64,000 bases of DNA from Pseudobacter ginsenosidimutans (GCF_007970185.1 NZ_CP042431.1:7733342-7797341); one strand, 5' to 3'. Shown: positions 55,087-64,000, numbered from the stretch's first letter. Numbers and translations are program-made. The notes: generated by a model from the sequence alone, not told the origin.

Positions 55087-55929
55087 ATGAGTTATGCATT
55101 GATCACAGGTGCAGCAAAAGGTATCGGGAAATCGATCGCTACGGAATTGGCCAAAAGGAATTATTCATTATTGCTGACGGATTTTGATGAAGCAAATCTC
55201 ATCGCCACTTCAGAAAACCTGCACAGGAAGTTCGGACTGGATGTACGGTATTTTGTGCTGGACCTGACCACATCCGACGCTGCTGCACAATTACTGGCAT
55301 GGTCGCACCCCTTCCATCAGCAATTGAAAGTGGTGGTAAATAATGCCGGGTATGGATTGAATGGTGCATTTGAAACATTGGGCCTGGAAGAACAATTTGG
55401 CATTATTGATGTGAACATCAAAGCACAGTTGGCTATTACACATCACTTCCTGCCGGTACTGAAGCAGTTGAAGAAATCCTATTTGCTGAATGTTTGCAGC
55501 ACTACTGCTTACCAGCCTGTGCCCTACCTGGCAGTATATGCCGCGAGTAAAGCATTTGTTCTCTCGTTCAATAAAAGTTTGAAACATGAGCTCCGCAATA
55601 CCCGGGTTTCACTCAGCTACCTGAGTCCCGGTGCAACGGATACTGCATTTGTAGTGAGAGCCCGCATGAAGGCGCATACACTGAAAACCGCTACCCGCTT
55701 CAATATGACGGCAGATGAAGTAGGAGCAATTGCGGTGCGGGGATTGTTCAAAGGAAAAGAAGAGATCGTACCAGGTTTTCTGAACAAACTGAATTCAGTA
55801 TTGCCAAAATTCTTTCCGGTATCATTTGTGAGAAAGATCGCTGCTTCCATCTATGAAGAAAAACAAGAAAAAGAAACAGCTGCAACAACAACATCATCAT
55901 TGAAACAGGCCGGCCCGGAAATTCAATAA
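55087..55929 (+). CDS. Short-chain dehydrogenase/reductase (SDR)
   Basis: 280 residues. Cofactor motif ALITGAAKGIGKSIATELAK, NNAGYGLNG, catalytic Ser/Tyr/Lys in LLNVCSTTAYQPVPYLAVYA and YAASKAFVLSFNKSL. The C-terminal 60 residues (FLNKLNSVLPKFFPVSFVRK) are like the membrane-associated 'DltE-like' SDRs that act on lipids or ketones. It is paired with the PhyH gene directly upstream. A terminator follows 100 bases downstream. Confidence 0.9.
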   Translation: MSYALITGAAKGIGKSIATELAKRNYSLLLTDFDEANLIATSENLHRKFGLDVRYFVLDLTTSDAAAQLLAWSHPFHQQLKVVVNNAGYGLNGAFETLGLEEQFGIIDVNIKAQLAITHHFLPVLKQLKKSYLLNVCSTTAYQPVPYLAVYAASKAFVLSFNKSLKHELRNTRVSLSYLSPGATDTAFVVRARMKAHTLKTATRFNMTADEVGAIAVRGLFKGKEEIVPGFLNKLNSVLPKFFPVSFVRKIAASIYEEKQEKETAATTTSSLKQAGPEIQ

Positions 55930-56030
55930 TCAATATCCAGCCTTATGCTTTTTATTATTCTGTACGCACTTTTTAGAAGATATCGATCGGGAAGAAAGAT
56001 TGCTCTTTCCTCTCATTAAATTCAAAATAA

Positions 56031-56055
56031 AAATCCCCATCCGGGGATTTTTTAT
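56031..56055. terminator. Terminator after the PhyH-SDR pair
   Basis: AAATCCCC / GGGGATTT with a 4-base loop, continuing TTTTAT. It also has A-rich sequence on the other side, so it can serve the converging hydrolase gene at 56079 too. Confidence 0.85.
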
Positions 56056-56078
56056 GCGTTTTGCAACGGGGACAGATC

Positions 56079-56801
56079 CTAAAACTGTACAACCGGCGTT
56101 TTCATATCATGATAGAACATTACCTGCCAATGCTCCGCAATGGCGCTTCTCTCCCATTGCTGGCGCAATTCCTTTGCTTTTTTGCCATCATAATCTGTTT
56201 TGTAAGCAATGGGCATTTTCAGGTATGATTTCAATGGCAGGTTATCCGCACCATAGAAAGCTGTCTCGCTGTTATTGCGTATCCAGAAAGATTGATGGAA
56301 GGGAGAATGACCACCGGTTACTTCATATGAGATCTCATCGGTGACCTGGCCTTTATCATCATTCATCCAAACGATATTCGGCAGGAGATGAAGTTTTTCT
56401 AAAAGTGGAATATAGTAAGAAGGATTTTCCTTTTGTTGCAAAGCAAAATTCAGTTCACGTTGCTGGATATAGATCTTTGCCTCAGGAAAGTTGCAATGGA
56501 ATGAATGTTCATCCACATGCCCCAATCCATCGGCATGATCTTTATGAAGATGGGATAGTAAGATCTTTGTGATTTGCTCTGGCCGGATATTCTCTTTTTC
56601 CAGGCATTGATAGATCAAAGGTGTGTTATGATGGAAAAGTCTGATTCCGGTATCCAGTAAGGTATAATCATTTTCCGTGATCACCAGGAATGGCGTAACA
56701 GCCATTTTGGAATATTCCACTTTTTCGCCTTCTTTCAATAATGTAAACTCCTTGATCTTATTTACTGCGTAATTCCCTTCTTTTATCGGAATGATCTTCA
56801 T
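56079..56801 (-). CDS. Metallo-beta-lactamase-fold hydrolase
   Basis: 240 residues without a signal peptide. The MBL motif is ILLSHLHKDHADGLGH (HxHxDH), followed by the remaining ligand regions EVTGGHSPFHQSFWI and FYGADNLPL. The layout, with the start MKIIPIKEGNYAVNKIKEFT, resembles lactonase/AttM-like and related cytosolic MBL hydrolases. The substrate cannot be told from sequence. It is monocistronic and converges on the SDR gene. Confidence 0.88.
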   Translation of the reverse strand: MKIIPIKEGNYAVNKIKEFTLLKEGEKVEYSKMAVTPFLVITENDYTLLDTGIRLFHHNTPLIYQCLEKENIRPEQITKILLSHLHKDHADGLGHVDEHSFHCNFPEAKIYIQQRELNFALQQKENPSYYIPLLEKLHLLPNIVWMNDDKGQVTDEISYEVTGGHSPFHQSFWIRNNSETAFYGADNLPLKSYLKMPIAYKTDYDGKKAKELRQQWERSAIAEHWQVMFYHDMKTPVVQF

Positions 56802-56875
56802 ACAATATTTTTTGCGCAGGTGATACTAATGGACCGGCGCAGCAAAAATACCGCTATTAATGGTAATCAGTCCGA

Positions 56876-57142
56876 TCACATTCCGAATATACGCTGATGA
56901 TCATTCAAGCCCAGCACCAGCGCCTGCTGCAACTGTCTTACTTCCAGGTCACCGATCGATTCTTCCATCAGGAATCTGCCATCTTTCAGGGAAAGGATAT
57001 TATTACCGAAGAGTAATTTTTCCAGGTCGCCGTTCATGACGGTAATGCGATAAAGTCCATTGGTGCTTTTCTTCCAGATGTTGGCAATGGCCTTATAGAA
57101 CCGTTGTTTGTAGTGGAAACCGAAAACTAACATATCTGTCAT
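56876..57142 (-). CDS. Hypothetical protein, 88 aa
   Basis: From MTDMLVFGFHYKQRFYKAIA; the open frame continues upstream to 57283, but that stretch is a run of hydrophobic and unlikely residues. Soluble, with NGLYRITVMNGDLEKLLFGN and ESIGDLEVRQLQQALVLGLN. It resembles small conserved proteins of unknown function in Chitinophagaceae; I do not recognise a domain. It lies 74 bases upstream of the MBL gene on the same strand. Confidence 0.5.
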   Translation of the reverse strand: MTDMLVFGFHYKQRFYKAIANIWKKSTNGLYRITVMNGDLEKLLFGNNILSLKDGRFLMEESIGDLEVRQLQQALVLGLNDHQRIFGM

Positions 57143-57391
57143 CACACATTGGATTAATAAGTTGATACAATGGCAGATAGTTTGGAGAATTACATGAAAT
57201 CTGTAATTGAGCGGTAAAAATATCCTTTTTATTGGATTAATAATGATAACAGGAAAAAAGTAAATATTCATTAACATACTCATGAAAAAGCATGTATATT
57301 TCGATAAGCGATTCCTTAAACTGCAATCTCTGGTAACAGGCTATGAATTTCTGGAGGTATAACACATTAGAGAGATAAAAAAACAAGATCT

Positions 57392-57688
57392 ATGAGTTTC
57401 TTTTTTGCTTCAAAAAAATTCAAGGAGCCGCTAAATACTGCAGTGTATACTACTGTTCATGTAATGAAGGAAGATAGTCCGATCGTACTCGTAACTCACG
57501 AGTTGGATGGACACTGGCAATTCCTGGGGAGTGATCGAATTGTTTGTTGAAGACAATCCAGAAAAGTTCCTTTTGGAATGTTTGGGTATCTGTTTCAGAA
57601 GCGGATTACGTGAGAATGGAAGAATTGTGGGAAGATGAAAACAGGGTTTTGGAAAAACCTTATGAAGGTAAACTGGAAACGCAAGTAG
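57392..57688 (+). pseudogene. Small conserved-looking gene broken by several frameshifts
   Basis: A first frame encodes MSFFFASKKFKEPLNTAVYT and then THELDGHWQFLGSD and stops at 57550 (52 codons). Protein-like sequence then goes on in successive other frames: IELFVEDNPEKFLLECLG (about 57535-57590), VSVSEADYVRMEEL (about 57585-57625) and GKMKTGFWKNLMKVNWKRK to a stop at 57688. Joined, they give about 98 residues like small soluble proteins with a 'V.THELDGDWQFLG' core. Each shift is +1. It is either a decaying gene or a region of poor sequence. Confidence 0.5.
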
Positions 57689-57716
57689 AATTGTACAATA
57701 AAATAAGGATACAAAA

Positions 57717-57738
57717 AAACCCGCCTGACAGCGGGTTT
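57717..57738. terminator. Terminator after the DPP III-like gene
   Basis: AAACCCGC / GCGGGTTT with a 6-base loop. On the minus strand it is followed by a T-run, 22 bases after the peptidase stop. It may also end the broken gene on the plus strand. Confidence 0.88.
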
Positions 57739-57759
57739 CTTCATATAGGGAATGTTCGC

Positions 57760-59412
57760 TTATTTCAATCCAAGCACTTTCACGCCTTGTTCAAAAGTGA
57801 TGTCTACAGGAATTCCTTTTTGCTGAAGTTTGTTCAGGTCTGCCTGCAGATCAGGGCGCACCACTGCTTTTTCTTTCATCAATGTTTCCACTGCGGGTTT
57901 ATCGCCATTTCCCTGCAGGGTGAGGATCAGATTGCTGAGGCCATTCATCGCATCGCGGAACTTAGCCATGTCCACTTTGTAATGTCCATCCTGTGTTTTT
58001 ACAAAAGCACCTTTTTCTTCAAAATAATTGAAGGCAAGCATATTGGCTTTACCATGCGCCTCCCCTGCTCCGAAACGAACAGAGCGAAGGATACCTGCCA
58101 TGAAAGTAGTGTAATAATTTTCGATCGGACCAGGCAGTTCGCCCATCTCCACCAGTTTGGTAACCATGTACAGTCCGAGAATATCGGCCTTTGCTTCTTC
58201 CAGCCAGGAACCTTGTTCCTGCAATGCAGAACGTACAGTTCCTTTTCCGTCAACAGTATTCTTGATACCAAGTCCGTGTGCTACTTCATGGAACATTACA
58301 TTGGAGAAGAAGGCATCAAACTGTACCTGGCCGAGCTGTGATGGATCGATCAGGTCTTTTGCGATGGGCAACAGGATCTGGTCGAACTTGGCTTTCATGG
58401 CATTTTTGAGTTGTGAGCGGCGCGTGCCTTTTGTTTTCTGCAGTTCTTCGCTGTTAGGCAGATTCACCGCGATGGTCTTACCACCGGAGTTGCAATGACC
58501 GGCATAATAGATAACATCGTATGCGTTTAACTGTGAGGAGGTACCAGGTACTTCTTTTTTGTATTTTTCGTCCACTGGCAACCCTTTCTGCAAAGCAGGC
58601 AACATCGATACATATTTTTCCAGCTTTTTGCTCCACACTTTGTCCTTCACGAGAATATACGCTTCATAAGCATTCCGGGAATTGTACAACTGGTCTTCAT
58701 AATTCTCGATGGGCCCGATGATCACATCCAGTCCATTATCTTTCATATCCATCCATGCAATATCACTGGGCTTGAAATTATCGGTGATCAGCGCTTCGGA
58801 ACGCAGCTCCAGGTATTTTTTGAGACCGGGCTCTTCCGCCAGTGCAGCAGCCTGTTTCAGCAGTTCTGATGCGCGTTTCAAAGGCTCCTGGTAAAATTGA
58901 TGGTAGGGAATGGCGATGAGCTTTCCGGCACTGTCGCGGCGGATCACGGAATATTCTCCGTGTTTATCTTTTACATCTGATTTTTCCAGTTCTTCCTTGG
59001 TCATATCTGCCGGATAAAAGCCAGCGCCATGCGATTTTGCACCATAGCCGGCGATAAATGGCGTATCGCTATTGAGCTTATCCCAGGGACCATAATTGAT
59101 GCGTGCAAATTCACGACTGGCAGAATCTGTAATCGAATTCAGAAGACTGTCTTTATTACCATAGGATTGTTGCCAGTACAATTCATCCATGATATCCGCC
59201 GCTTCGATCAGCAAAGGGATCATTTGTTTTTCTTTTTCGGAAAGTGCGCTGAGATCAGCGGTGAGCTTAACCGGGGCATAACCCGCGAGGCGCTGTGCTG
59301 CGTACTGCTGGAGCGGATCTTTCACTGTTTTCTTTTCCTGTTCACCATTGTTGTTGCAAGCTGCTATCGGCAGCAGTGAACCGAACAAAATTGATTTCAG
59401 AATGGACTGCAT
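57760..59412 (-). CDS. Dipeptidyl-peptidase III-like (M49) lipoprotein with HEXXH motif
   Basis: About 550 residues from MQSILKSILFGSLLPIAAC (lipobox IAAC), a start better than the open Met at 59463. The zinc site is FHEVAHGLG (H375, E376, H379) with the second motif WLEEAKADILGLY. Most M49 peptidases have a six-residue HEXXGH; a five-residue HEXXH as here is known from the Caldithrix-type DPP III, which has similar length. It would remove dipeptides from peptide N-termini in the periplasm or at the surface. It is monocistronic. Confidence 0.87.
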   Translation of the reverse strand: MQSILKSILFGSLLPIAACNNNGEQEKKTVKDPLQQYAAQRLAGYAPVKLTADLSALSEKEKQMIPLLIEAADIMDELYWQQSYGNKDSLLNSITDSASREFARINYGPWDKLNSDTPFIAGYGAKSHGAGFYPADMTKEELEKSDVKDKHGEYSVIRRDSAGKLIAIPYHQFYQEPLKRASELLKQAAALAEEPGLKKYLELRSEALITDNFKPSDIAWMDMKDNGLDVIIGPIENYEDQLYNSRNAYEAYILVKDKVWSKKLEKYVSMLPALQKGLPVDEKYKKEVPGTSSQLNAYDVIYYAGHCNSGGKTIAVNLPNSEELQKTKGTRRSQLKNAMKAKFDQILLPIAKDLIDPSQLGQVQFDAFFSNVMFHEVAHGLGIKNTVDGKGTVRSALQEQGSWLEEAKADILGLYMVTKLVEMGELPGPIENYYTTFMAGILRSVRFGAGEAHGKANMLAFNYFEEKGAFVKTQDGHYKVDMAKFRDAMNGLSNLILTLQGNGDKPAVETLMKEKAVVRPDLQADLNKLQQKGIPVDITFEQGVKVLGLK

Positions 59413-59671
59413 ATCGTTGATGGTTTTTTCGGTGAGAAAGGGCAAATGTAAAGAATTCATCATTCTTTATTGTACCTGTGGAATATTACTTATCTTTAAA
59501 AGACTATTACGATTTATCCCGCAGTTTGTATCCTACCGTTCCCTCCCATTTCAATTAAGTCCTTCTATAATCCGGCACACATCATTTGGCTATTCCATAG
59601 CTAACCAATCGTCTTATGATCTTTTCTGTACCTGACAGGACATTTCCATTTTTTCACCATTAACCTTCAGT

Positions 59672-60532
59672 ATGAAAAAGATTACGATCGTATGCCTGCT
59701 GGCAACAGCCAGCTTTGTTGCAGCTTGTCACAAAATCGATCTGCCTCACAAAAAGCGTTGCCAGATCAGCAGCATTGAAGACATCTATCATCCAAGCCCC
59801 ATCACTACTACCGATCGCGTCACGCGTTATGCCTACAACAAACAAAGATTGCTGGATTCACTAACAGTACAGCCAATCACCGGGACCCAGCCACCACAAA
59901 ACGTCAGGATCACTTATAACAATCAGGGCAAACCGATTGGATTGACAGGTCCCGCGGGCACTTACAAACTCATCTACCAGAATGGACGAGTTTCGAAAGC
60001 AGAGCAATTGGGAACCGATGGCCTGTACCAGACGCTTTACACTTTTATATATGATACGCAGGGACGTATCACAGAACGTCAGGCAGCTACCAGTGCGCTG
60101 CGATTTGAATATGAGGGTACATCAAAAAATTTCAAGCGCAGATTGGATCTTCAGATCACTCGTCCGGGAGGTCCGCTGGAATTATTCATGGCCTATGAAT
60201 ACAATTACGACGATAAAGTAAATCCAATGCTCACATGGCCTAATATATCACTGCTACCTTTTTACTTTGATATCGTTGCGGGAACCGGCCGCCAGTTTGA
60301 ACCTATTCCAGACAACAACTGGACACGCCAGAACGTAACATCGAGTTTCAGGGGAGCACAACTTCAATTCAGGGAATATCTGTATACCTATCAATATGAT
60401 GATGTATACCCGGTCAAATATGAATTGCTGCTGTTAACCAGTAATCCATTTATTCCCAGAGTTGATACTACAAGAGGTACAACCCGTTTCTTCTACAACT
60501 GCGAAGGGAAGAATGGGCATTCAAAATATTGA
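59672..60532 (+). CDS. Lipoprotein with YD-repeat-like beta strands
   Basis: 286 residues. Signal MKKITIVCLLATASFVAAC-HKIDLPHKK. The body has 'Y.Y..Q.RL.' and 'Y.n.G.p..l' strands (TRYAYNKQRLLDSLTV, ITYNNQGKPIGLTG, YTFIYDTQGRITERQAA, YEYNYDDKVNPM). These resemble YD/RHS-type or DUF4595-type Bacteroidota surface lipoproteins. It has no catalytic motif. It stands alone and is followed by a strong hairpin. Function is unknown. Confidence 0.8.
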   Translation: MKKITIVCLLATASFVAACHKIDLPHKKRCQISSIEDIYHPSPITTTDRVTRYAYNKQRLLDSLTVQPITGTQPPQNVRITYNNQGKPIGLTGPAGTYKLIYQNGRVSKAEQLGTDGLYQTLYTFIYDTQGRITERQAATSALRFEYEGTSKNFKRRLDLQITRPGGPLELFMAYEYNYDDKVNPMLTWPNISLLPFYFDIVAGTGRQFEPIPDNNWTRQNVTSSFRGAQLQFREYLYTYQYDDVYPVKYELLLLTSNPFIPRVDTTRGTTRFFYNCEGKNGHSKY

Positions 60533-60560
60533 CGCATTTGCAATTGAATAACCCAAATAA

Positions 60561-60595
60561 AAACGCCTTCAAAATCTAATGACTTGAAGGCGTTT
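60561..60595. terminator. Bidirectional terminator between lipoprotein and tRNA-Asp
   Basis: Stem AAACGCCTTCAA / TTGAAGGCGTTT (12 bp) with an 11-base loop. It ends the lipoprotein transcript (+) and the tRNA (-), each with an A/T-rich tail. Confidence 0.88.
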
Positions 60596-60603
60596 GATTT
60601 CTG

Positions 60604-60677
60604 CGGACTGGACGGGACTCGAACCCGCGACCTCCGCCGTGACAGGGCGGCATTCTAACCAACTGAACTACCAATCC
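60604..60677 (-). tRNA. tRNA-Asp (anticodon GTC)
   Basis: Read on the minus strand the acceptor is GGATTGG / CCAGTCC (one T-G pair). The D-arm, anticodon stem CCGCC / GGCGG with loop CTGTCAC (anticodon GTC), and TPsiC arm with GGTTCGAGTCC are all present; discriminator G. Length is 74 nt. The genomic sequence continues CA, so a full CCA is not encoded. It is transcribed away from the gluQ-like gene 77 bases to the right. Confidence 0.95.
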
Positions 60678-60754
60678 ATTTGCGGAGCGCAAAGATAAGG
60701 GGATCGATTTCAATTTCCATTTTTTTTTGAGAAAAAAACTATCATTGCATTCTG

Positions 60755-61653
60755 ATGAATCTGACAAAGTCATTCCATAAAACCAGGATCGCTCCTACGC
60801 CCAGTGGTTTTCTCCACCTGGGCAATGCATTCTCATTCATTCTCACCACAGTCCTGGCCAGAAAAACTGGTGCGTCCATTTTGTTACGCATCGATGATAT
60901 GGACCAGGCACGCGCCCAGGATGAGTACATCCGGGACATTTTCGATCTGCTGGAATTCCTTGAACTGCCCTGGGACGAAGGCCCGCGAAACCTTAAAGAA
61001 TTCAGAAAAAATTCTCGCAGTACACCGGTTGTCCATCTACCAGGAAATGCTGGCAGCAACTTGTATCGCAGGGAAAGATCTTCGCCTGTAATTGCTCACG
61101 TTCACAACTGCAGCAGTCCGCGCCTGACGGCAACTATCCCGGCACCTGCATAGCTGCCGGTTATGCGCTGAACAGTCCTGATATGAACTGGCGATTGCAC
61201 ACAAACGGCAATGCCAGCTTCCCTCTCCATTGCCTGGAGACCAATACCATCACCGCCACCCTGCCACCCAACATGAACCATTTCGTTGTCAGGAAAAAGA
61301 TGGTATGCCCGCTTATCAGCTTGCATCAGTGGCAGACGATATTCATTTTGGGATAGACCTGATCGTGGAGGGCTCGATCTCCGTCCTTCGAGTATAGCTC
61401 AGCGTTATCTTTCCAATCAACTGCCCCCAAATATTTTCCAGGAAGCCATCTTCTTCCACCATGATCTTCTCAATGATGAAAAAGGAGAAAAACTTTCCAA
61501 ATCGGCTGGTTCCACTTCAATACAGTACCTCAGGAAAAATGGAAAAAGAAAGAAGATATTTACCGCCTACTGGCAAAACTGACCGGGCTGCCGGAAAAGG
61601 AAATCCACAACTGGCAAACCTTTGGTGAAGCATTCTTTGCTAATGAGGGCTGA
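60755..61653 (+). pseudogene. gluQ: Glutamyl-Q tRNA(Asp) synthetase-like gene (GluQ), several frameshifts
   Basis: The first frame begins MNLTKSFHKTRIAPTPSGFL and HLGNAFSFILTTVLARKTGA (the GluRS 'HIGH' region), with LLRIDDMDQARAQDEYI. After about 61004 the protein continues in other frames: ILAVHRLSIYQEML, QQLVSQGKIFACNCSRSQLQ, LASVADDIHFGIDL, LDLRPSSIAQRYLSNQLPP, EKGEKLSKSAGS (the 'KMSKS' region) and LAKLTGLPEKEIHNWQTFGE. I count at least five single-base shifts, both gains and losses. Intact, it would be about 300 residues, the size of GluQ, which attaches Glu to queuosine of tRNA-Asp; a tRNA-Asp gene lies beside it. The protein pieces are well conserved, so sequence error is plausible. Confidence 0.8.
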
Positions 61654-62969
61654 TCACACCTTCCAGCTCTTCCAGTGTTTTGCCCTTCGTTTCCCTGATC
61701 TTAAACCACACAAAGAAGAAACCGATCACGCAGATGCCAGCGTAAATATAAAATGTACTATCCTTGAGATTATTGAAAAGAATGGGAAAAGTGAACACCA
61801 GGATAAAATAAGCCAACCACAAACTGATCACTGCAATGGTGTGGCTGCTCCGCGTACTTTATTGGGGAATATCTCAGCGATCAATACCCAGGTAACAGGG
61901 GCTAACGTCATGGCGTAAGTGCCGATTGCCATCCAGCAGGAACCAGGACACATTGGCCGATCCTGCCGCCAGCAGGCTCACCACAATCCCATACACACTG
62001 CCAGGCCACCGGCGCCGATCAGCATCAGGGGTTTTCTGCCGAGCTTGTCTACCAGCAACATTGCCAGCAAGGTGAATACAAGATTGATAGCTCCGATAAA
62101 CACGGTCTGCAGCAACTGATCATCCTGCGATGCACCAATACTATCAAAGATCCGCGGGGCATAATTGAACACTACATTGATGCCGCACAACTGCTGGAAC
62201 ACAGCCAATCCGATACCCCACCAGAACGGCAGGCAAGATAGCACGCTGCAACAGCGCCCTGTAATTGAGCTTGTGATTCCTGTAAGCGATTGACTGATCT
62301 GCGCAACAGTATTCGCAGCAAAATCAGCTCCGCCGATCCTGGCCAGGATAGAACTAGCTTTCTGTGTATGGCCTGCCACTGATCAACCATCGCGGGCTCT
62401 CGGGCAACTGCAATGCGCCCAATAAGAACAATGCAGACGGAATGGCGCCCAGTCCGAACATCCAGCGCCAGGCATCTGCTCCCTGGTTGCGTAAGGTGTA
62501 ATTCACCAGGTTCGTGATCAGAATACCGATCACGATGGTGAGCTGGTTGATCGCCACCATCCGTCCACGTAATGCGCAGGGGAATTTCAGAAATATACCA
62601 TGGGCGATAACATCGAAGCCATACCTACACTCACACTGCTATCGCCCTGGAAAAAATGAAAAAATTCCTGTCGCCGGACAAAGCCATGGCAATGGAAGAA
62701 ACCATAAAAATGGACGCAGCGATCATCAATCCCTTCTTTCTTCCATATTTATCGGATACCGCTGCAGCAATCAAACAACCTGCAATGGCCCCTATCGCGA
62801 GGCTGCCGGTAGCAAAGCCTTCCCAGTATTCATTCAGCTCGAACTGTTTTTGAAGAAAGGGCAATGCGCCTGAAATAACGGCAAAATCAAAACCGAACAA
62901 ATAACCGCCCAGCGCGGAGATGAATGAAATGCCCAGTATATACCTGCTATTGAAAGATTGTTGTTGCAT
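61640..62969 (-). pseudogene. MFS sugar porter (sugar:H+ symporter family), several frameshifts
   Basis: It starts MQQQSFNSRYILGISFISAL with GGYLFGFDFAVISGALPFLQ and SDKYGRKKGLMIAAS, the sugar-porter hallmarks. It continues in shifted frames with LRGRMVAINQLTIVIGILIT, LGAIPSALFLLGALQLPESP, GIGLAVFQQLCGINVVFNYA, LLVDKLGRKPLMLIGAGG and the end FKIRETKGKTLEELEGVISPH. The expected PESPRWL, GRR/GRK and 'ETKGKTLEE' motifs are all there, spread over three frames, with at least six breaks. Intact it would be about 440 residues importing a monosaccharide across the inner membrane. galM on the same strand upstream fits a sugar-uptake pair. The 3' end overlaps the gluQ end by 14 bases. Confidence 0.82.
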
Positions 62970-62981
62970 GATGTCAGCTAT

Positions 62982-64000
62982 TTATTCTGCTATGATCCCA
63001 AATTCAAAAATCGTGGTGGTCCTGTACTGTTCCCCGGATGTAAAATGGTGGAAGGAAAATGTGGATGATGCACGCTGTCCGGGAACGACTGCGTTTCCAA
63101 AGCCACGCCGCCATGTTGCCGATAAGCTACTCCCTGTTGCCCAATGATACTTCCGTTCCAGAAATTGGCTGTGTACAATTGCATGCCGGGTTTGGTAGTA
63201 TACACCGTTACCGTACGTCCGCTTGATGCTTCACTCAGTACTGCCGCTTTCTCCAGATCATTTCCTTCTGATTTGTCCAGTACAAAATTATGATCGTAAC
63301 CCATGTCTGCAGGAAACTGGTCTACACCTTTACTCAGTTTCCCGGGTTTTCTGAAATCCAGGGCTGTACCAGTCACGGACAATATCTGACCAGTTGGTGT
63401 ATCATTTTCGCTTTTTTCAGTATATGCGGAAGCGTTCACTTCCAGCAAATGGTCCAGTATCGAAGGCTGTTCAAATCCGGTCAGATTGAAATAACTGTGG
63501 TTGGTGAGATTTACAGGAGTACTCTTGTCAGTAGTAGCGGAATAATGAATATGCAATCGTCCTGCATCATCCAATTGATATTCCACTGACACCGACATAT
63601 TTCCCGGATAACCTTCCTCCCCATCCGCACTGTTGTAAGAAAACACCACACTACACTGTTGTTCGTTTTCTTTAACCGATGTGACTGTCCAGAATTTATG
63701 ACTGAACCCCTGAACACCACCATGCAGGTGATTACTGCCATTGTTCACTGATACCTGGTACTCTTTTCCATTTATTGAAAAATGACCAGCAGCAATCCGG
63801 TTGGCGTATCGCCCTACCACCACACCATAGTAATCCGGGTTGTGCAAATAGTTCTTCAGGTCTGCATACCCCGCCACAATATTTTTCAATCCATCATTTT
63901 TTCCGGGAGTAAATGGCCGTGATCGCAGACCCAATATTAGTCAATTCCACTATGATATTCCTGTTCCGCAATCTTACCCTGAGTATTCTTTCATCACCAT
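62982..64000 (-). pseudogene. galM: Aldose 1-epimerase (GalM), frameshifted and cut by the window end
   Basis: The main frame covers YYGVVVGRYANRIAAGHFSI, NHLHGGVQGFSHKFW, VNLTNHSYFNLTGFE (catalytic His region), DMGYDHNFVLDKSE and GVALETQSFPDSVHHPHFPS (catalytic Glu). These are the known GalM motifs. At the N-side, NIIVELTNIGSAITAIYS lies in another frame, the shift being near 63900. At the C-side, at the C4 run 63032-63035, one more G would turn the odd ending into PGEQYRTTTIFEFGIIAE with a stop at 62982. The gene has no intact start inside the window. Mutarotation of galactose/glucose would assist the neighbouring sugar porter. Both shifts may be sequence errors. Confidence 0.82.

Noticed and set aside
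55940-56030. Frame reading HFLEDIDREERLLFPL after the SDR gene, like the end of a hemerythrin domain
   Set aside because: Only about 20 residues are suggestive, there is no start codon or upstream domain, and the terminator follows at once; too short to call a gene remnant.
1-64000. CRISPR arrays, rRNA genes, prophage or integrase
   Set aside because: No regularly spaced repeats, rRNA motifs, or phage or recombinase protein signatures were found on either strand.

Overview
The window looks like a chromosome segment of a free-living or plant/soil-associated Bacteroidota, most probably family Chitinophagaceae (inference). It carries four SusC/SusD-type outer-membrane uptake loci (one only partly inside), a hybrid two-component regulator, an ECF-sigma/FecR pair, a type IX secretion C-terminal domain and a clade II (Sec-type) nitrous oxide reductase cluster. 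Shine-Dalgarno signals are weak or absent before most genes, as is usual in this phylum.

Layout. 1-7.7 kb: a hybrid two-component sensor followed on the same strand by its susC and susD; a 21-bp-spaced direct repeat lies just before susC. 7.8-15.1 kb: a short UvrA-like ATPase with a small partner gene, a divergent AraC regulator with its own 21-bp-spaced direct repeat, a Tat-exported phospholipase C, a PhyH-type oxygenase and a 55-residue lipoprotein. 15.1-31.2 kb: one large catabolic locus. Ten genes run leftward (SDR, FAH-type hydrolase, RidA, 3-hydroxyacyl-CoA-dehydrogenase-like enzyme, M19 dipeptidase, exported Gfo/Idh/MocA protein, SusC, SusD, PKD lipoprotein, DUF5009 membrane protein). 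Divergent from them are a LacI regulator and a T9SS-exported beta-helix protein. Five copies of a near-perfect palindrome (ACACAACCGGTTGTGT type), two pairs of them exactly 27 bp apart, tie the three transcription units together. This is the best candidate here for an undescribed system.

31.2-46 kb: a four-hairpin REP-like element and a CoA-transferase, then an anaerobic/nitrogen-oxide block: hemN (frameshifted), a TonB receptor, the Ric iron-sulfur repair protein, an unknown polytopic membrane protein, a Crp/Fnr regulator, and cytochrome c - nosZ - (4-TM::NosL fusion) - nosD - nosF - nosY. Four TGAT-N4-ATCA boxes stand in front of hemN, the membrane protein/ric pair, the regulator itself and the nos operon. 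They suggest one Fnr/Dnr-type regulon.

46-53 kb: an ECF sigma - FecR - SusC (with STN domain) - SusD locus. 53-64 kb: assorted single genes (MtfA-like peptidase, PhyH plus SDR, metallo-beta-lactamase-fold hydrolase, DPP III-like peptidase, lipoprotein), tRNA-Asp, and then gluQ, a sugar porter and galM.

Reading frames are broken by single-base indels in hemN, mtfA, a small gene at 57.4 kb, and repeatedly in the last 3.3 kb. Protein similarity is well kept between the breaks, so sequence error or very recent decay must be considered before calling these true pseudogenes. I saw no CRISPR array, rRNA, transposase or prophage.
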